Of a DNA stretch of 64,000 nt, positions 28,937-39,300 are shown one piece after another. The notes beneath the pieces are model-generated. The model saw only the letters and a program-made list of their open reading frames with translations. It was not told the DNA's origin and made no database searches. A program made the translations under genes and the position numbers. Numbering within the stretch: the stretch's first letter is position 1; each line of letters opens with the position of its first letter. Source of the DNA: Promethearchaeota archaeon (lineage in GTDB: Archaea > Asgardarchaeota > Lokiarchaeia > Sigyniarchaeales > SOKP01); NCBI GenBank assembly GCA_019057865.1, contig JAHLWP010000014.1, positions 23,462 to 87,461 of the forward strand, given 5' to 3'.

Positions 28937-31900
28937 ATGGATGAAGATAATAATGAAGAGTTCGATGAGAACGGATTTGATCCCACAAAAGAAGCTTTTT
29001 TTACTGATTTAATGGAAATGGAAGACGAACTCGCCTCAGAAGCATATGAATTAGTTGAACATGCTTTAAATTTGATTGCTTCAAAATATTATGATGATGG
29101 CATTGAAACTTTACGGCAAGCAATTGGATTATATAGTCAAATTAATAGAGAAGAAGAAGTTAAGGCAATTAATGAAAAAATATCTGAAATTTATATCCTA
29201 AAAGAACGAGAATTTCGAGATATTGAAGCTAAACCTGAAGAAGAAATTGCTGAATTAGAAATATCGAAATTTACAGAAGAATTTGCGGTTTCTGATATAT
29301 CAAAAGAAATTGAAAAAGAACAAGTTGAAGTGGATAGATCGGGTGAAGCGGAAAGCGTAATATCAGAAGCACAAGAGTTAGTAAAAATGGAAGATTTTGA
29401 AGGTGCTCTTGATAAATATGATGAAGCTATTAACATATTTGAAGAAATGAATATACCAGATCAAGTCGAGAGAGTGTATAAATTAATTGAAGATTGTTAT
29501 AATAAGAAGGCAGAATTTCTGCGAAGAATTAAAAAAGAAGTGGTTGTAGAAGAAACAAAAACTGAAGTAGAAGAAGTTCCTAAAATGGAGGAAATACAAA
29601 AAGAAGCAAAGATTACGTCTTATCTCGAGTCTAAAAAGCGTGAGGAGGAACTCTCAACTCGGGCTTATGATCTACTAGGACAAGGTGCTGAACTAGCTAA
29701 AAGTCGCCAATATGATAAAGCCTTAGAATTATTTGAAGAAGGGGCTAATTTATTTAATGAATTAAACTGGAATTATGAAGTAAAGAAAGTTCGAGCTACT
29801 ATTACCCAATTAGAAGAAGAAAAAGATTTATATTTAAAAGAGCTTGATAGAATTAAATTAGAAAGAGAAAAGGAATTTAAATTAAAAGTAAAACAAGAAG
29901 TACTTTTAGAAAAGCATGTTAAAGAAATAGAGAAACAAAAAGCAATTACAAAGATGGAAAAAGTAAAAGAACTTGAATTGCAAAAAATGGAAGATGAATA
30001 TTTTCAAGTCCAAATTGCTAATATGGTTAATGAAGCAGATAAGATAGCAAGAGAATATGAATTAGACATGAAAAAAGCAATAAAGGAAGGATCTATTATT
30101 GAAACGTCCTCTTATCATGAAGTTATTCAATTATATGAGAAAGTTCGAAATTTATTAATTGAAAAGGGTTGGAAAGACCAAGTACCAATTTACACTAATC
30201 AAATTAATATATATTATGAAAAGTTAGAAAAATATAACAAATTAAAGCAAATTGAAGCACAAAAATTAGAAAAACAAAAAGCTATTGAAGAAATGCATAA
30301 AATTAAAGAAGAGGACACACAAATAGCTTATGATGCTGAAAAAATGAAAATACTTGAGGAAACAAAAAAGAAAGAAATGGAAGTCCAAATTTTCATAAAA
30401 CAAATCGATGAAATGGTTAATAGCGTAGAGAGATTGGCAAGAGAATATGAAGTAGCCTTAAGGAAGGGTCAATTCGAAAGAAGTTGTCCTTATCCTAAAA
30501 TCATTAACACTTATGAGAAAATAAGAAATATGTTATTAGAAAGAGGATTGAAAGATGACGCTGCTATTTATACAACTCAAATTCAAGCATACAAGGAAAA
30601 GTTAGTAAAAGATAAGAGATTACGCGAAATAGAGGCTCAAAAAATTGAAAAACAAAAAGAAATCGAAGAAATGCATAAGGTTGGAAAAGAAGTTAAACCT
30701 ATAAAGATCGAAAAAGGTAAAATGGTTGAAGAACAGAAATTTGAAGAATTTATAACAGAAATGGTCAATAAAGCAGAAAAATTAGCCAGAGATTATGAAA
30801 TTGCATTGAAAAAAGCTAAAAATAAGGTGGAAATAATAGAAAATAATCCATACCTCCAAGTTATTGAAATATACAGAGAGATTAGAGAAAAGCTATACGC
30901 TAGAGGTTGGAAGGACCAGGCAGAGATATATACTAATCAAATCAAAATTTATCAAGAAAAATTAGAAAAAGATAAAAAATTACTTGAGATTGAATTCCAG
31001 AAATTAGAAAAGGAGAAAGAATTAGAGGAATTTTATAAAGTTCAAAAAATAGAAAAAGAAAGACCTCCAACAGAAAAAGATTTAAAGGCTATTGAAAAGA
31101 AAAAGGAAGAAGAGGAATTTGAGAAACATTTAGCCGATATGGTTAATAAAGCAGAAAGACTTGCTCGAGACTTCGAAATTGCTATGAAAAAAGCTATGAG
31201 GGATGGAAAAATAATTGAAACGACCCCTTATCCTGAAGTTATTGATATTTATAAACAGATTAGGGAAAATGTTTATGCAAGAGGATGGAGAGAGCAAGCA
31301 GAGATATATGCCAATCAAATAAAAATATATCAAGAAAAATTGAATAAAGTTGAGAAATTACGTGAAATTGAAGCTAAAAAAATAGAAAAACGGAAAGAAA
31401 TCGAGGAAATGCATAAAGTTGAAACAAAAATTAAATCAATTAAACCCAAAAAAATAAAAAAAGAAGATCGAAAGGAAGACCTGCTGCTAGATAAAGCGAT
31501 GAAACTAATTGATAAAGCAGAAAAAATGGCAAGAAACTATGAAATAAAATTGAAAGTTGATATTTTAAGTTATGATAGTCCCTATGAAACTGTTATATCT
31601 TATTATGATGAGGCCAGAAAAATATTCCATAAAATTGGTTGGAAAGATGAAGCCCGTCGATTAATAAATACAATTAAATTTTATACAGAGAAAAAGGAAA
31701 AGGATGAAAAATTAAGAATTTTTGAGCAAAGGAAGTTAAAAGAGGCAGAGTTAGAAGTAGTGGCTGTTAAACCAGAATCTGAAGAAGAAATACTTGTTAG
31801 ACATAAAAAGATAATAGAATATGAAAAGAAAAAACAAGAAAAAACCCATAACGCTGATGAAATATTTCAAATGATTAATGATGCTGAAAGGATGGCACAG

Positions 31901-33454
31901 GAATATGAAGTAAATATAAAAGAAGGGATTCTTAAGCACGAATGCCCTTATAGTAAGATCATTGAAGTCTACCGAGATGCGAAAAAGGGCTTTGAAAATA
32001 TAGGATGGACTGAAGAAGCAAGTAAGTTAGTAAGTTCAATTAATTTTTATAAGGAAAAATTGGAAAAAGATATAAAATTACGAGCTCTAGAAACTTCAAA
32101 AGTCAGAAGAAGAGAGGAAGAGATATTGCAACAACAAAAATTAATTGAAAAATCTCGATTAGAACAACTTAGATTACAAAAACAAAAACACAAATCTCTA
32201 TTATTACAAAGAACTCAAGAATCCGAATTTGAAAAAGAAAAGAATAAAGCTTTTGATTTAATGGATCGTGCAAAAGCAGAATTAAAACAAAATAATTTTG
32301 AAAAAGCAATTGAATTATACAAGGAAAGTGAAAAGATATTTTCTAATATAAAATGGAAAGAAGGTATTACCATGGTTCGGGGCACTATAACACTAATTAA
32401 AAGTAAGAAAGAAAAGTTTGAAGTCAAATTAAAAACAATCAAAGAAAGGGAAGTTAAACAGTTGGAGTTAGAAGAAAAATTAGAAGAAAAATTAGCCGAA
32501 GCTCAAGAGTTAAGGAAATTTCACCAAAAACAAAAGAAAAAAGAATTTCTGAAAATCCAAATGCAAAAAGAATGGGAAAAAGAGATTTCAGAAGAAGCAT
32601 ATCAAATTTTAGAACAAGGAACAGCATTATTAGAGCGTAAAAAGTTTGATGATGCTTATGAGAAATATATTAAAGCCAGAGAACTGTTTAATAAAATATC
32701 CTGGCAAAGGGAAGTTTCTCGTATTAACAACGAACTTTTATTCAAATTGCAAAGAGAGCGGAAGAAATCTGAGATTTTAAAGGACATAGGTAAGAAAAAA
32801 GCTGAAGAAAAAGAGAAAATAGAACAAATGATGATTGAAGCACTAAAAGAAAGGAAAGAAATTGAAAAAAGAAAGAAAAAGGAGAAATTTAAAGAACTAG
32901 AAAAAGAGAGGATTGAAGATATTTTTAAAGAAGTAGAGAGAGCAAAAAAACTCATTGAAGGTTTCAATTATAATCAAGCTGTTCAAATACTTAAGAAAGA
33001 GATAAAAAGGATGAAGAAGAGAAAAAAACTTGAAGAGGCTTCAGAAATCGAAGAATTAATCAATAGTGTAATACTCCAATCGCAGGTCCCTTTAATCACC
33101 TTAGAAGAACTTGATGATAATGAAAACTTAAAAAAATTCAAGTTAGCATACGAAGCATTAGACAGAGCACAACTAGCCATATCAGATAATCGGTATATGA
33201 AGACAGTTTCAGAATTACGTGAAGCTCTCTATAATTTAAAAGAAACCAAGATTGGAGCAAAATATCTCAATGATATAAAAGCCAAAATAAAAGAATTTGA
33301 AGAAAAACTTGGAAAAAAACCTCCTGAAGCTAAACCTGAAAAGGAAGCAGTAATTTTAGAAAGTGAAATGGAAGACTTAAAAGCAAGAATTGCAAAAAGA
33401 AGAGAAGAAAGGAAGAAAAAAGTCCTTGAATTATTAAAAAAGGGAAAAGAATAG
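28937..33454 (+). CDS. Giant coiled-coil/TPR-like repeat protein (~1505 aa)
   Basis: At least six copies of (M)(V/I)N(K/E)AE(K/R)(L/M)AR(D/E)YE...PY..VI..Y...R......GW..(Q/E)A..Y.NQI..Y.EKLEK; ATG at 28937 preferred over TTG 28928. Confidence 0.85.
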   Translation: MDEDNNEEFDENGFDPTKEAFFTDLMEMEDELASEAYELVEHALNLIASKYYDDGIETLRQAIGLYSQINREEEVKAINEKISEIYILKEREFRDIEAKPEEEIAELEISKFTEEFAVSDISKEIEKEQVEVDRSGEAESVISEAQELVKMEDFEGALDKYDEAINIFEEMNIPDQVERVYKLIEDCYNKKAEFLRRIKKEVVVEETKTEVEEVPKMEEIQKEAKITSYLESKKREEELSTRAYDLLGQGAELAKSRQYDKALELFEEGANLFNELNWNYEVKKVRATITQLEEEKDLYLKELDRIKLEREKEFKLKVKQEVLLEKHVKEIEKQKAITKMEKVKELELQKMEDEYFQVQIANMVNEADKIAREYELDMKKAIKEGSIIETSSYHEVIQLYEKVRNLLIEKGWKDQVPIYTNQINIYYEKLEKYNKLKQIEAQKLEKQKAIEEMHKIKEEDTQIAYDAEKMKILEETKKKEMEVQIFIKQIDEMVNSVERLAREYEVALRKGQFERSCPYPKIINTYEKIRNMLLERGLKDDAAIYTTQIQAYKEKLVKDKRLREIEAQKIEKQKEIEEMHKVGKEVKPIKIEKGKMVEEQKFEEFITEMVNKAEKLARDYEIALKKAKNKVEIIENNPYLQVIEIYREIREKLYARGWKDQAEIYTNQIKIYQEKLEKDKKLLEIEFQKLEKEKELEEFYKVQKIEKERPPTEKDLKAIEKKKEEEEFEKHLADMVNKAERLARDFEIAMKKAMRDGKIIETTPYPEVIDIYKQIRENVYARGWREQAEIYANQIKIYQEKLNKVEKLREIEAKKIEKRKEIEEMHKVETKIKSIKPKKIKKEDRKEDLLLDKAMKLIDKAEKMARNYEIKLKVDILSYDSPYETVISYYDEARKIFHKIGWKDEARRLINTIKFYTEKKEKDEKLRIFEQRKLKEAELEVVAVKPESEEEILVRHKKIIEYEKKKQEKTHNADEIFQMINDAERMAQEYEVNIKEGILKHECPYSKIIEVYRDAKKGFENIGWTEEASKLVSSINFYKEKLEKDIKLRALETSKVRRREEEILQQQKLIEKSRLEQLRLQKQKHKSLLLQRTQESEFEKEKNKAFDLMDRAKAELKQNNFEKAIELYKESEKIFSNIKWKEGITMVRGTITLIKSKKEKFEVKLKTIKEREVKQLELEEKLEEKLAEAQELRKFHQKQKKKEFLKIQMQKEWEKEISEEAYQILEQGTALLERKKFDDAYEKYIKARELFNKISWQREVSRINNELLFKLQRERKKSEILKDIGKKKAEEKEKIEQMMIEALKERKEIEKRKKKEKFKELEKERIEDIFKEVERAKKLIEGFNYNQAVQILKKEIKRMKKRKKLEEASEIEELINSVILQSQVPLITLEELDDNENLKKFKLAYEALDRAQLAISDNRYMKTVSELREALYNLKETKIGAKYLNDIKAKIKEFEEKLGKKPPEAKPEKEAVILESEMEDLKARIAKRREERKKKVLELLKKGKE

Positions 33455-33516
33455 CTTTATCTAATTTTTATTTACTAAAATATCTAAAAAATTAAGAGAA
33501 AAATAAAAAAATAAGT

Positions 33517-33738
33517 TTATATTAATAATTTTTCTTGAATCTCATTTTCAACGGATTCTTCAATAATCATTGGTGAAATATTTCTACTAACAGATTCCTC
33601 AAGCAAATATTCTGTTTTTATTAAGTCCCTTATAGCCACGCGTATTGCTTCACTTCTATTCGGAAATTTCTGTTCCGCTACTAAAATTTCTAACACCTTT
33701 AAATACGTTTCAGGTATGTTTACTGAAATTAATTTCAT
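33517..33738 (-). CDS. Ribbon-helix-helix (CopG-like) transcriptional regulator
   Basis: KLISVNIPETYLKVLEILVAEQKFPNRSEAIRVAIRDLI. Confidence 0.82.
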   Translation of the reverse strand: MKLISVNIPETYLKVLEILVAEQKFPNRSEAIRVAIRDLIKTEYLLEESVSRNISPMIIEESVENEIQEKLLI

Positions 33739-33983
33739 TAAAATAATCTCCTATTCTTTTATTTACAAGATAATAATGATTTGTATATATACAGATATGA
33801 TGGAGGTGATATTTAAAGCTATTGTGGAAATTAACCCCAAGAAACCCGACAAAATCTCTAAAGTGATTTTAATTGCTTTTAAGGTTAAGATTCTGGAACT
33901 TAACAATAGATGTGGAATAAAAATTTAACAGAAAGAACTTTGATTAATATTCAAAATTGAAAAAATATTTATATATGGTATTA

Positions 33984-34001
33984 TATGTAACGTTTTACAT
34001 A
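33984..34001. promoter_or_regulatory. Perfect 7-bp-arm palindrome TATGTAA-CGTT-TTACATA, candidate operator
   Basis: Located upstream of the 34055 gene and divergent from an RHH regulator. Confidence 0.4.
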
Positions 34002-34054
34002 AAAAAAATAAAAGAAATTGTAAAATAAATAATAAAAACCAGAATTGATTCAAT

Positions 34055-34375
34055 ATGTCTGATATAGAAAACCAATTGAAAGATCATTTAAAAAATAGTA
34101 AAGATTGGGAAAAGATGGATACTCCTATTCAAGGAATTAGTGTTGTTAAAGTTCCTGCAACAAAGACCAGACCTGCATTACTATTCTTAGAGATTAATCC
34201 TTTAAAAGAAGATGGCAGCCCTATGAAACGAAAAGGTTTATTTGTAGGAAGCAAGGAAATGCTTATTAAATTTAGCGAAGCTTTAAATGATGATAAGACA
34301 TTTCAATTAATCCAAGAACTTGAGCGGGTTAATCCAAAAGAAACCAAGAATAGCATTAAGAAATTAGAGATGTAA
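34055..34375 (+). CDS. Small conserved-looking hypothetical protein
   Basis: 106-aa ORF with good coding character. Confidence 0.6.
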   Translation: MSDIENQLKDHLKNSKDWEKMDTPIQGISVVKVPATKTRPALLFLEINPLKEDGSPMKRKGLFVGSKEMLIKFSEALNDDKTFQLIQELERVNPKETKNSIKKLEM

Positions 34376-34663
34376 ATTTTCTATTATTTTTTTAATTTTT
34401 TCCTATTTCTATATATAAATAGAGTAAATAGTAATTATAAATTTAAATTTAAAAAGGTTTAATTTTTATTTATATCTTCTTTTTTCCATCAGTGAAAGAG
34501 TATTTCTTTCTCTCACTTATATATAATTAAATTTATGAAATAATTTTTTTAAGTTTATATATTTGAAAACTTTCTCATAACTTTTTTCTTTTAAATATAT
34601 TCACTACCAATTTTTGATAATAATTTGATTTTTTTTTTTAAAAAGAATGATAATAAAAAAGTT

Positions 34664-35185
34664 ATGATTATGAGAATGGATATAAAACTAAGAATTAAGG
34701 ATGCCTTTAAAGGTGATTTCGGGAAGGGTATTGCTCGAATTGATCCAAAAATAGTTTCAGAGAGTAATATCAATGTTAGTGATACCATTTGCATTTATAA
34801 TGATTCTACAAAAAAAAGAACGGCTGCTATGGTGTTACCCAGTGTTATTAAAGATAATGGTACAAATATAATTAGAATTGACGCATTATTAAGGAGAAAT
34901 CTAAGTGCATCTCTAGAAGATATCGTAAGGACGAAAAAAACAAAAAATCATCTTGCTCAACAAGTTTCTTTTGCAGGATATAAAAAAGGAATAATTCTAA
35001 AAAATCCAATTGGTTTAGTAAAAAACTTAGAAGATCGAGTAGTTTCAAAAGGAGACATTTTTACTTTTCAGTGTGGAAGTAATAAAATTGATTTAATAGT
35101 TATAAATCATACACCACAAACTGAAGTAGTGAAAATCCATAATGGAACTAATATTTTCTGCCAAAAACAGGCATATTATCTTTAA
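34664..35185 (+). CDS. Stand-alone Cdc48/VCP N-domain-like protein (double-psi beta-barrel + second subdomain) without AAA domains
   Basis: LRIKDAFKGDFGKGIARIDPKIVSESNINVSDTICIYN...IIRIDALLRRNLSASLEDIV; second half RVVSKGDIFTF...VVKIHNGTNIF. Confidence 0.72.
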   Translation: MIMRMDIKLRIKDAFKGDFGKGIARIDPKIVSESNINVSDTICIYNDSTKKRTAAMVLPSVIKDNGTNIIRIDALLRRNLSASLEDIVRTKKTKNHLAQQVSFAGYKKGIILKNPIGLVKNLEDRVVSKGDIFTFQCGSNKIDLIVINHTPQTEVVKIHNGTNIFCQKQAYYL

Positions 35186-35188
35186 TTT

Positions 35189-36295
35189 GTGAGGGGCAAA
35201 ATGATGATGTCATTAAAAAGTAAAGAATTTCAAGTAAATCGATATATCACACTAAGACTAGAAAATGAAGAAACTGTTGTATATGTTAATGATGAGAAAT
35301 TTATCCAATGTAAATATCTATTATTAAATATTCCTAAAGAAAAAATTGAAGAATATGAGAATATAGAATCTATTGATGAAGTAGCAGAGAATTTGGATAA
35401 ATCGTTAGAATATGAAAATATGATAAATTTTTATTTTCCTCCTGAACTCGAATTTTGGGGACATTGTTCAAATTTGCAAGTATGGGTGGAGAATGATTAT
35501 AATTCCTGCTTACTTCATAGAAATTTAGCATTTCCCTTATTAAAAAAGTTGACGGAATTAGGGGATCCTTTAGCTAGAATTGTTTTCAAAGAAGAGATCG
35601 CTAAAAGGTTCTCTAGTGGCTTTCAATCTGTAATAACTTATTTAGTCGAAGAAAATTATTTGTATTATTTAAATCCAGAGGAGATCAATTGCTTATTAGA
35701 AGATTATAGAGATTCCCTTGGTGACTCATACTGTCAATATATACTTAGAAAAGCAGCAAGATATTGGTCTTTTAAAGGATTGGATTATTTTAGGAATAAT
35801 AAATATAATAAGGCGATAAAATTTTTCAAGCAATCACTTCAACTCTCTCCAAATGATGTAAAGACATTGAATAATCTTGGAGATGTATTAAGAGATAAGG
35901 GAAATATTGATAAATCAATTGAAATCTATAATAAAGCTATTAAAATAGATAGATACTACTCAAAGGGGTATATTAATTTATCAAGAGCCTACATTCAAAA
36001 AGGTGATTATGATAAATCAATTAATATCTGCAATTTAGCTTTAAACATCAATCTAAATCTAGTTGAATTAGAGTCTATATGCTATTATCTATGTGAGTCT
36101 TATTATTATAAAGGTAAATTCAAAGAAGTGAGAAAAGCACGCAGGAAGATCAAAAAAATAAATAGAAAAATAAGAAAAGAGATGAAATTAGGGCTTACTT
36201 GGTACAATAGAATAGATTATATCCCTGAGATAGTAGGTCTCATACTTTTGAGTTTTTCAAGTTTTGTATTTTTCTTACTTTCATTTTTTATTTAA
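35189..36295 (+). CDS. TPR-repeat protein with C-terminal TM anchor
   Basis: NNKYNKAIKFFKQSLQLSPNDVKTLNNLGDVLRDKGNIDKSIEIYNKAIKID; C-term hydrophobic IVGLILLSFSSFVFFLLSFFI. Confidence 0.85.
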   Translation: MRGKMMMSLKSKEFQVNRYITLRLENEETVVYVNDEKFIQCKYLLLNIPKEKIEEYENIESIDEVAENLDKSLEYENMINFYFPPELEFWGHCSNLQVWVENDYNSCLLHRNLAFPLLKKLTELGDPLARIVFKEEIAKRFSSGFQSVITYLVEENYLYYLNPEEINCLLEDYRDSLGDSYCQYILRKAARYWSFKGLDYFRNNKYNKAIKFFKQSLQLSPNDVKTLNNLGDVLRDKGNIDKSIEIYNKAIKIDRYYSKGYINLSRAYIQKGDYDKSINICNLALNINLNLVELESICYYLCESYYYKGKFKEVRKARRKIKKINRKIRKEMKLGLTWYNRIDYIPEIVGLILLSFSSFVFFLLSFFI

Positions 36296-36309
36296 ATATA
36301 TGGAAAAAA

Positions 36310-39300
36310 ATGATAAATAAAAATAATAAAAGAAAGAAGGATGAGAAAATGAGTAATTTTATTCCAAAACAATATCAAAACGATGCTAAAATTATTGGAG
36401 AGCAAGAAAATTCTCATGATTATTTAGATATTTGGGATGTGAATCCTTCATATAAGGATATTAATTCGAGATTTTCCATACTTAAAGGAATATCATTAAC
36501 AATTATTCTTTTTTTTTTAGCTATTTTAACATATCAATTAACTACTAATATTTATATTTCAATCGGATTAACAATTTTTACATTGCTCTTTTTCATATTT
36601 TGTTTCTCTGATAATTTCTTTAATCTCAGAAATTTATACTATTATCTATTCCATAAATTTATTTCTATAAATCCTTTTGAGAATTTATCTTTTTGCACAA
36701 TTAGACAGGAACCTACTTTTCTTTTAATTTTAAACAAAAAGGATGCCATATCTACAGCAATGCGAATATTCAAAATTGAAACACTTCCAGAAAATGTTTA
36801 TCCCACGTTGAATCAATTTCTCAAGGCATTAAATAAAGGTCAAATATCATATACATACCAAGTGGTTCAAAGTCCGTATTTAGATTTCTCTGAACCATCC
36901 TCTGAAAATAAATTTCAAGTGGAATCAATTAGATCTCAAAATTTAAGTTCTATTGATTCATTACATACCTCAATTTATTTTTGTGTGTATTATAATATAA
37001 ATGGGATTTTATCTAGCAATAAAATAGATAAACTAATAGAAATTGTTAATGATCTTTCTAATGAGCTCAAATCAAATTTTAGTGCTAACTTTCACCATAC
37101 AAAAATCTCATTATTAGGTGGAATTGATTTAATAAATGCAATAAGAACATTTTTCTGTAAATCATCCATACAACCTGCCGATAAAGAGGCAGATCTTTTT
37201 ATAGCTAAAAGAAATTTGCCAAAAGTATTATTCAAAACAGGTTTTGTGTCTTTTCTTATAATATCTCTCTCATATTTATTATTAAGTCTAATTTTTCCAT
37301 TAGGATTTATAATACTCATTAATTTCCTCTTGGAATTGCTTATAATTTGTATATGGTGGAGAGAAATTCTTTTTTATTTCTCAAAATCGCGTCTATCTCG
37401 TAATTTGGAATTAACTCAAATAAATCCATTTACAGATGTTGAGTTTTATCGATTAAATAAATACAATGATCTAATTTTTACTTATATTGACAACCAATTA
37501 CTATTGGCTTCAAAAATATTTAACCTCAAATTTGCCGCACAGCCAACTTTAACTTATTTTGATAAATTTATTAGGGGAATCGATAAATATAAGATTATTT
37601 TCAATTACAATTTACAAGTTACTCCAATATCTGCTAATCTCTTTTCAAAAGAATGTCTTAAGTTGTTGAATGATAAAACGAAAGAAAGCCTCGAAGGAAT
37701 ACTATATATTACTTTAGATAAAACTTCTTCAAAAAAAGTTAAGCATCCGGAAGTTGAATTTGAAAAATGGTTAGATATGAGATCTGGTGTTTGGAAGACA
37801 ATGTTAACTGTGTCAACCTCTTCCTATTTATTTACAAAAGACTTAACATTTAAGAATTTCATTGAGTTAGAAAAAGAATTATCCACAAATGCAAAAATTT
37901 TGAAAAGAACATTTGAAGATAATTTCTTAAATTTTAAACTTGTTGGATTAAAAAACCAACTCTTAATTTCAGGATTTTTAAGTGAATGTCTTAAAAATCA
38001 TTCCTTTAGATTGAATGGAACTCATTTAAATTATGTATACTTCCAAGGTAAAAGTCTAATAGAGCTTGCGAAGATAGTTAATGAATTTAAAAAAGGAATA
38101 GATACGAGAATTGCTGCTGAATTTAATACTCCTTTACAATTAAAAAATTTTATAACAATTGGAAATACAATCAATACGGAGTTCTTAGATGAAGAGGTCC
38201 CTTTTGGGTTGACTTTTGACCAATTGCAACAATTACTTATAACAAATGGTCTTTCTTACAATCGAGAACATACAAAAATGAAAATTGTGTCTGAGCTTGT
38301 CAAAGCAAATAAATCCTGTATAGTTTTTGATTACTCAGGAAAATGGTCAAAATTAATGAATTTTTTCAAAGACTCTCAATATAATGGAAATATTTTGTAT
38401 TTCAAGTTGGGAAGTTCATTTAGCATCGATCTAAAGCACTCGGGTATGAAATATGATAAAAATAATATTGATTATTTAAATTTATTCTTTGATACGTTTG
38501 CTTTAGCCTTTAAAGCAGAAAAAAGATATGTCGATCTTCTAAAAGACTCTTTTTTAAGACAGGATGAGTTTGATGTATCATCAATTTCCTTAGATCTTGA
38601 AATGAAAAATAAATGGGAAAGAGATTACAAAACTAATAATTTAATAGCAATATTTAGGGATTTTAGAAATCAGAGTCAAATTTTTTCTAATTTAACACTT
38701 GATCATGAGGATGAGATTAATCCAATTGACTTTTTGAGAAATGATAAGTCAATTATAGTCGATCTTTCAATTTTAAAAGACTTAGAGCAAAAAACTTTTG
38801 TCACTTTTATAATTATTTCAAAACTAATTCATTACATCCAAAATTCTACAGATTATTATAAAAAAGTCATTTTCATTCCTAATATTGATATGTTTTTTGA
38901 TTCCTTTTTTATTGATAATAACTATAATACCACAAATTACGGAAAAGTCAGTAAATTTTTAGAACCTTTTCTTGAATGCGGATTTGGATTAATATGCTCA
39001 GCAAATCAGATAAGATATCTTCACCCTCATGTTTTCAGTTTTTTACATAATATCATAACTTTTAGAGCAAATGATACACGAGATATAGCCGTATTGAAAA
39101 ATCAAATGAATTTACAAGAATTACAGGGTACTGGATATTATAGCTCTAAAAGGAATAATACTTATCAAATTAATTATTTAATGAATATGCGTGAAAATGA
39201 AGTAATAATTAAAAGATCAGATATTTATCAACCTTTTCCAGGAGTTGTTGACTTGAACGAACTTAAAGGTATTGAGCCTCTTCAATATGAAAAAATTTTA

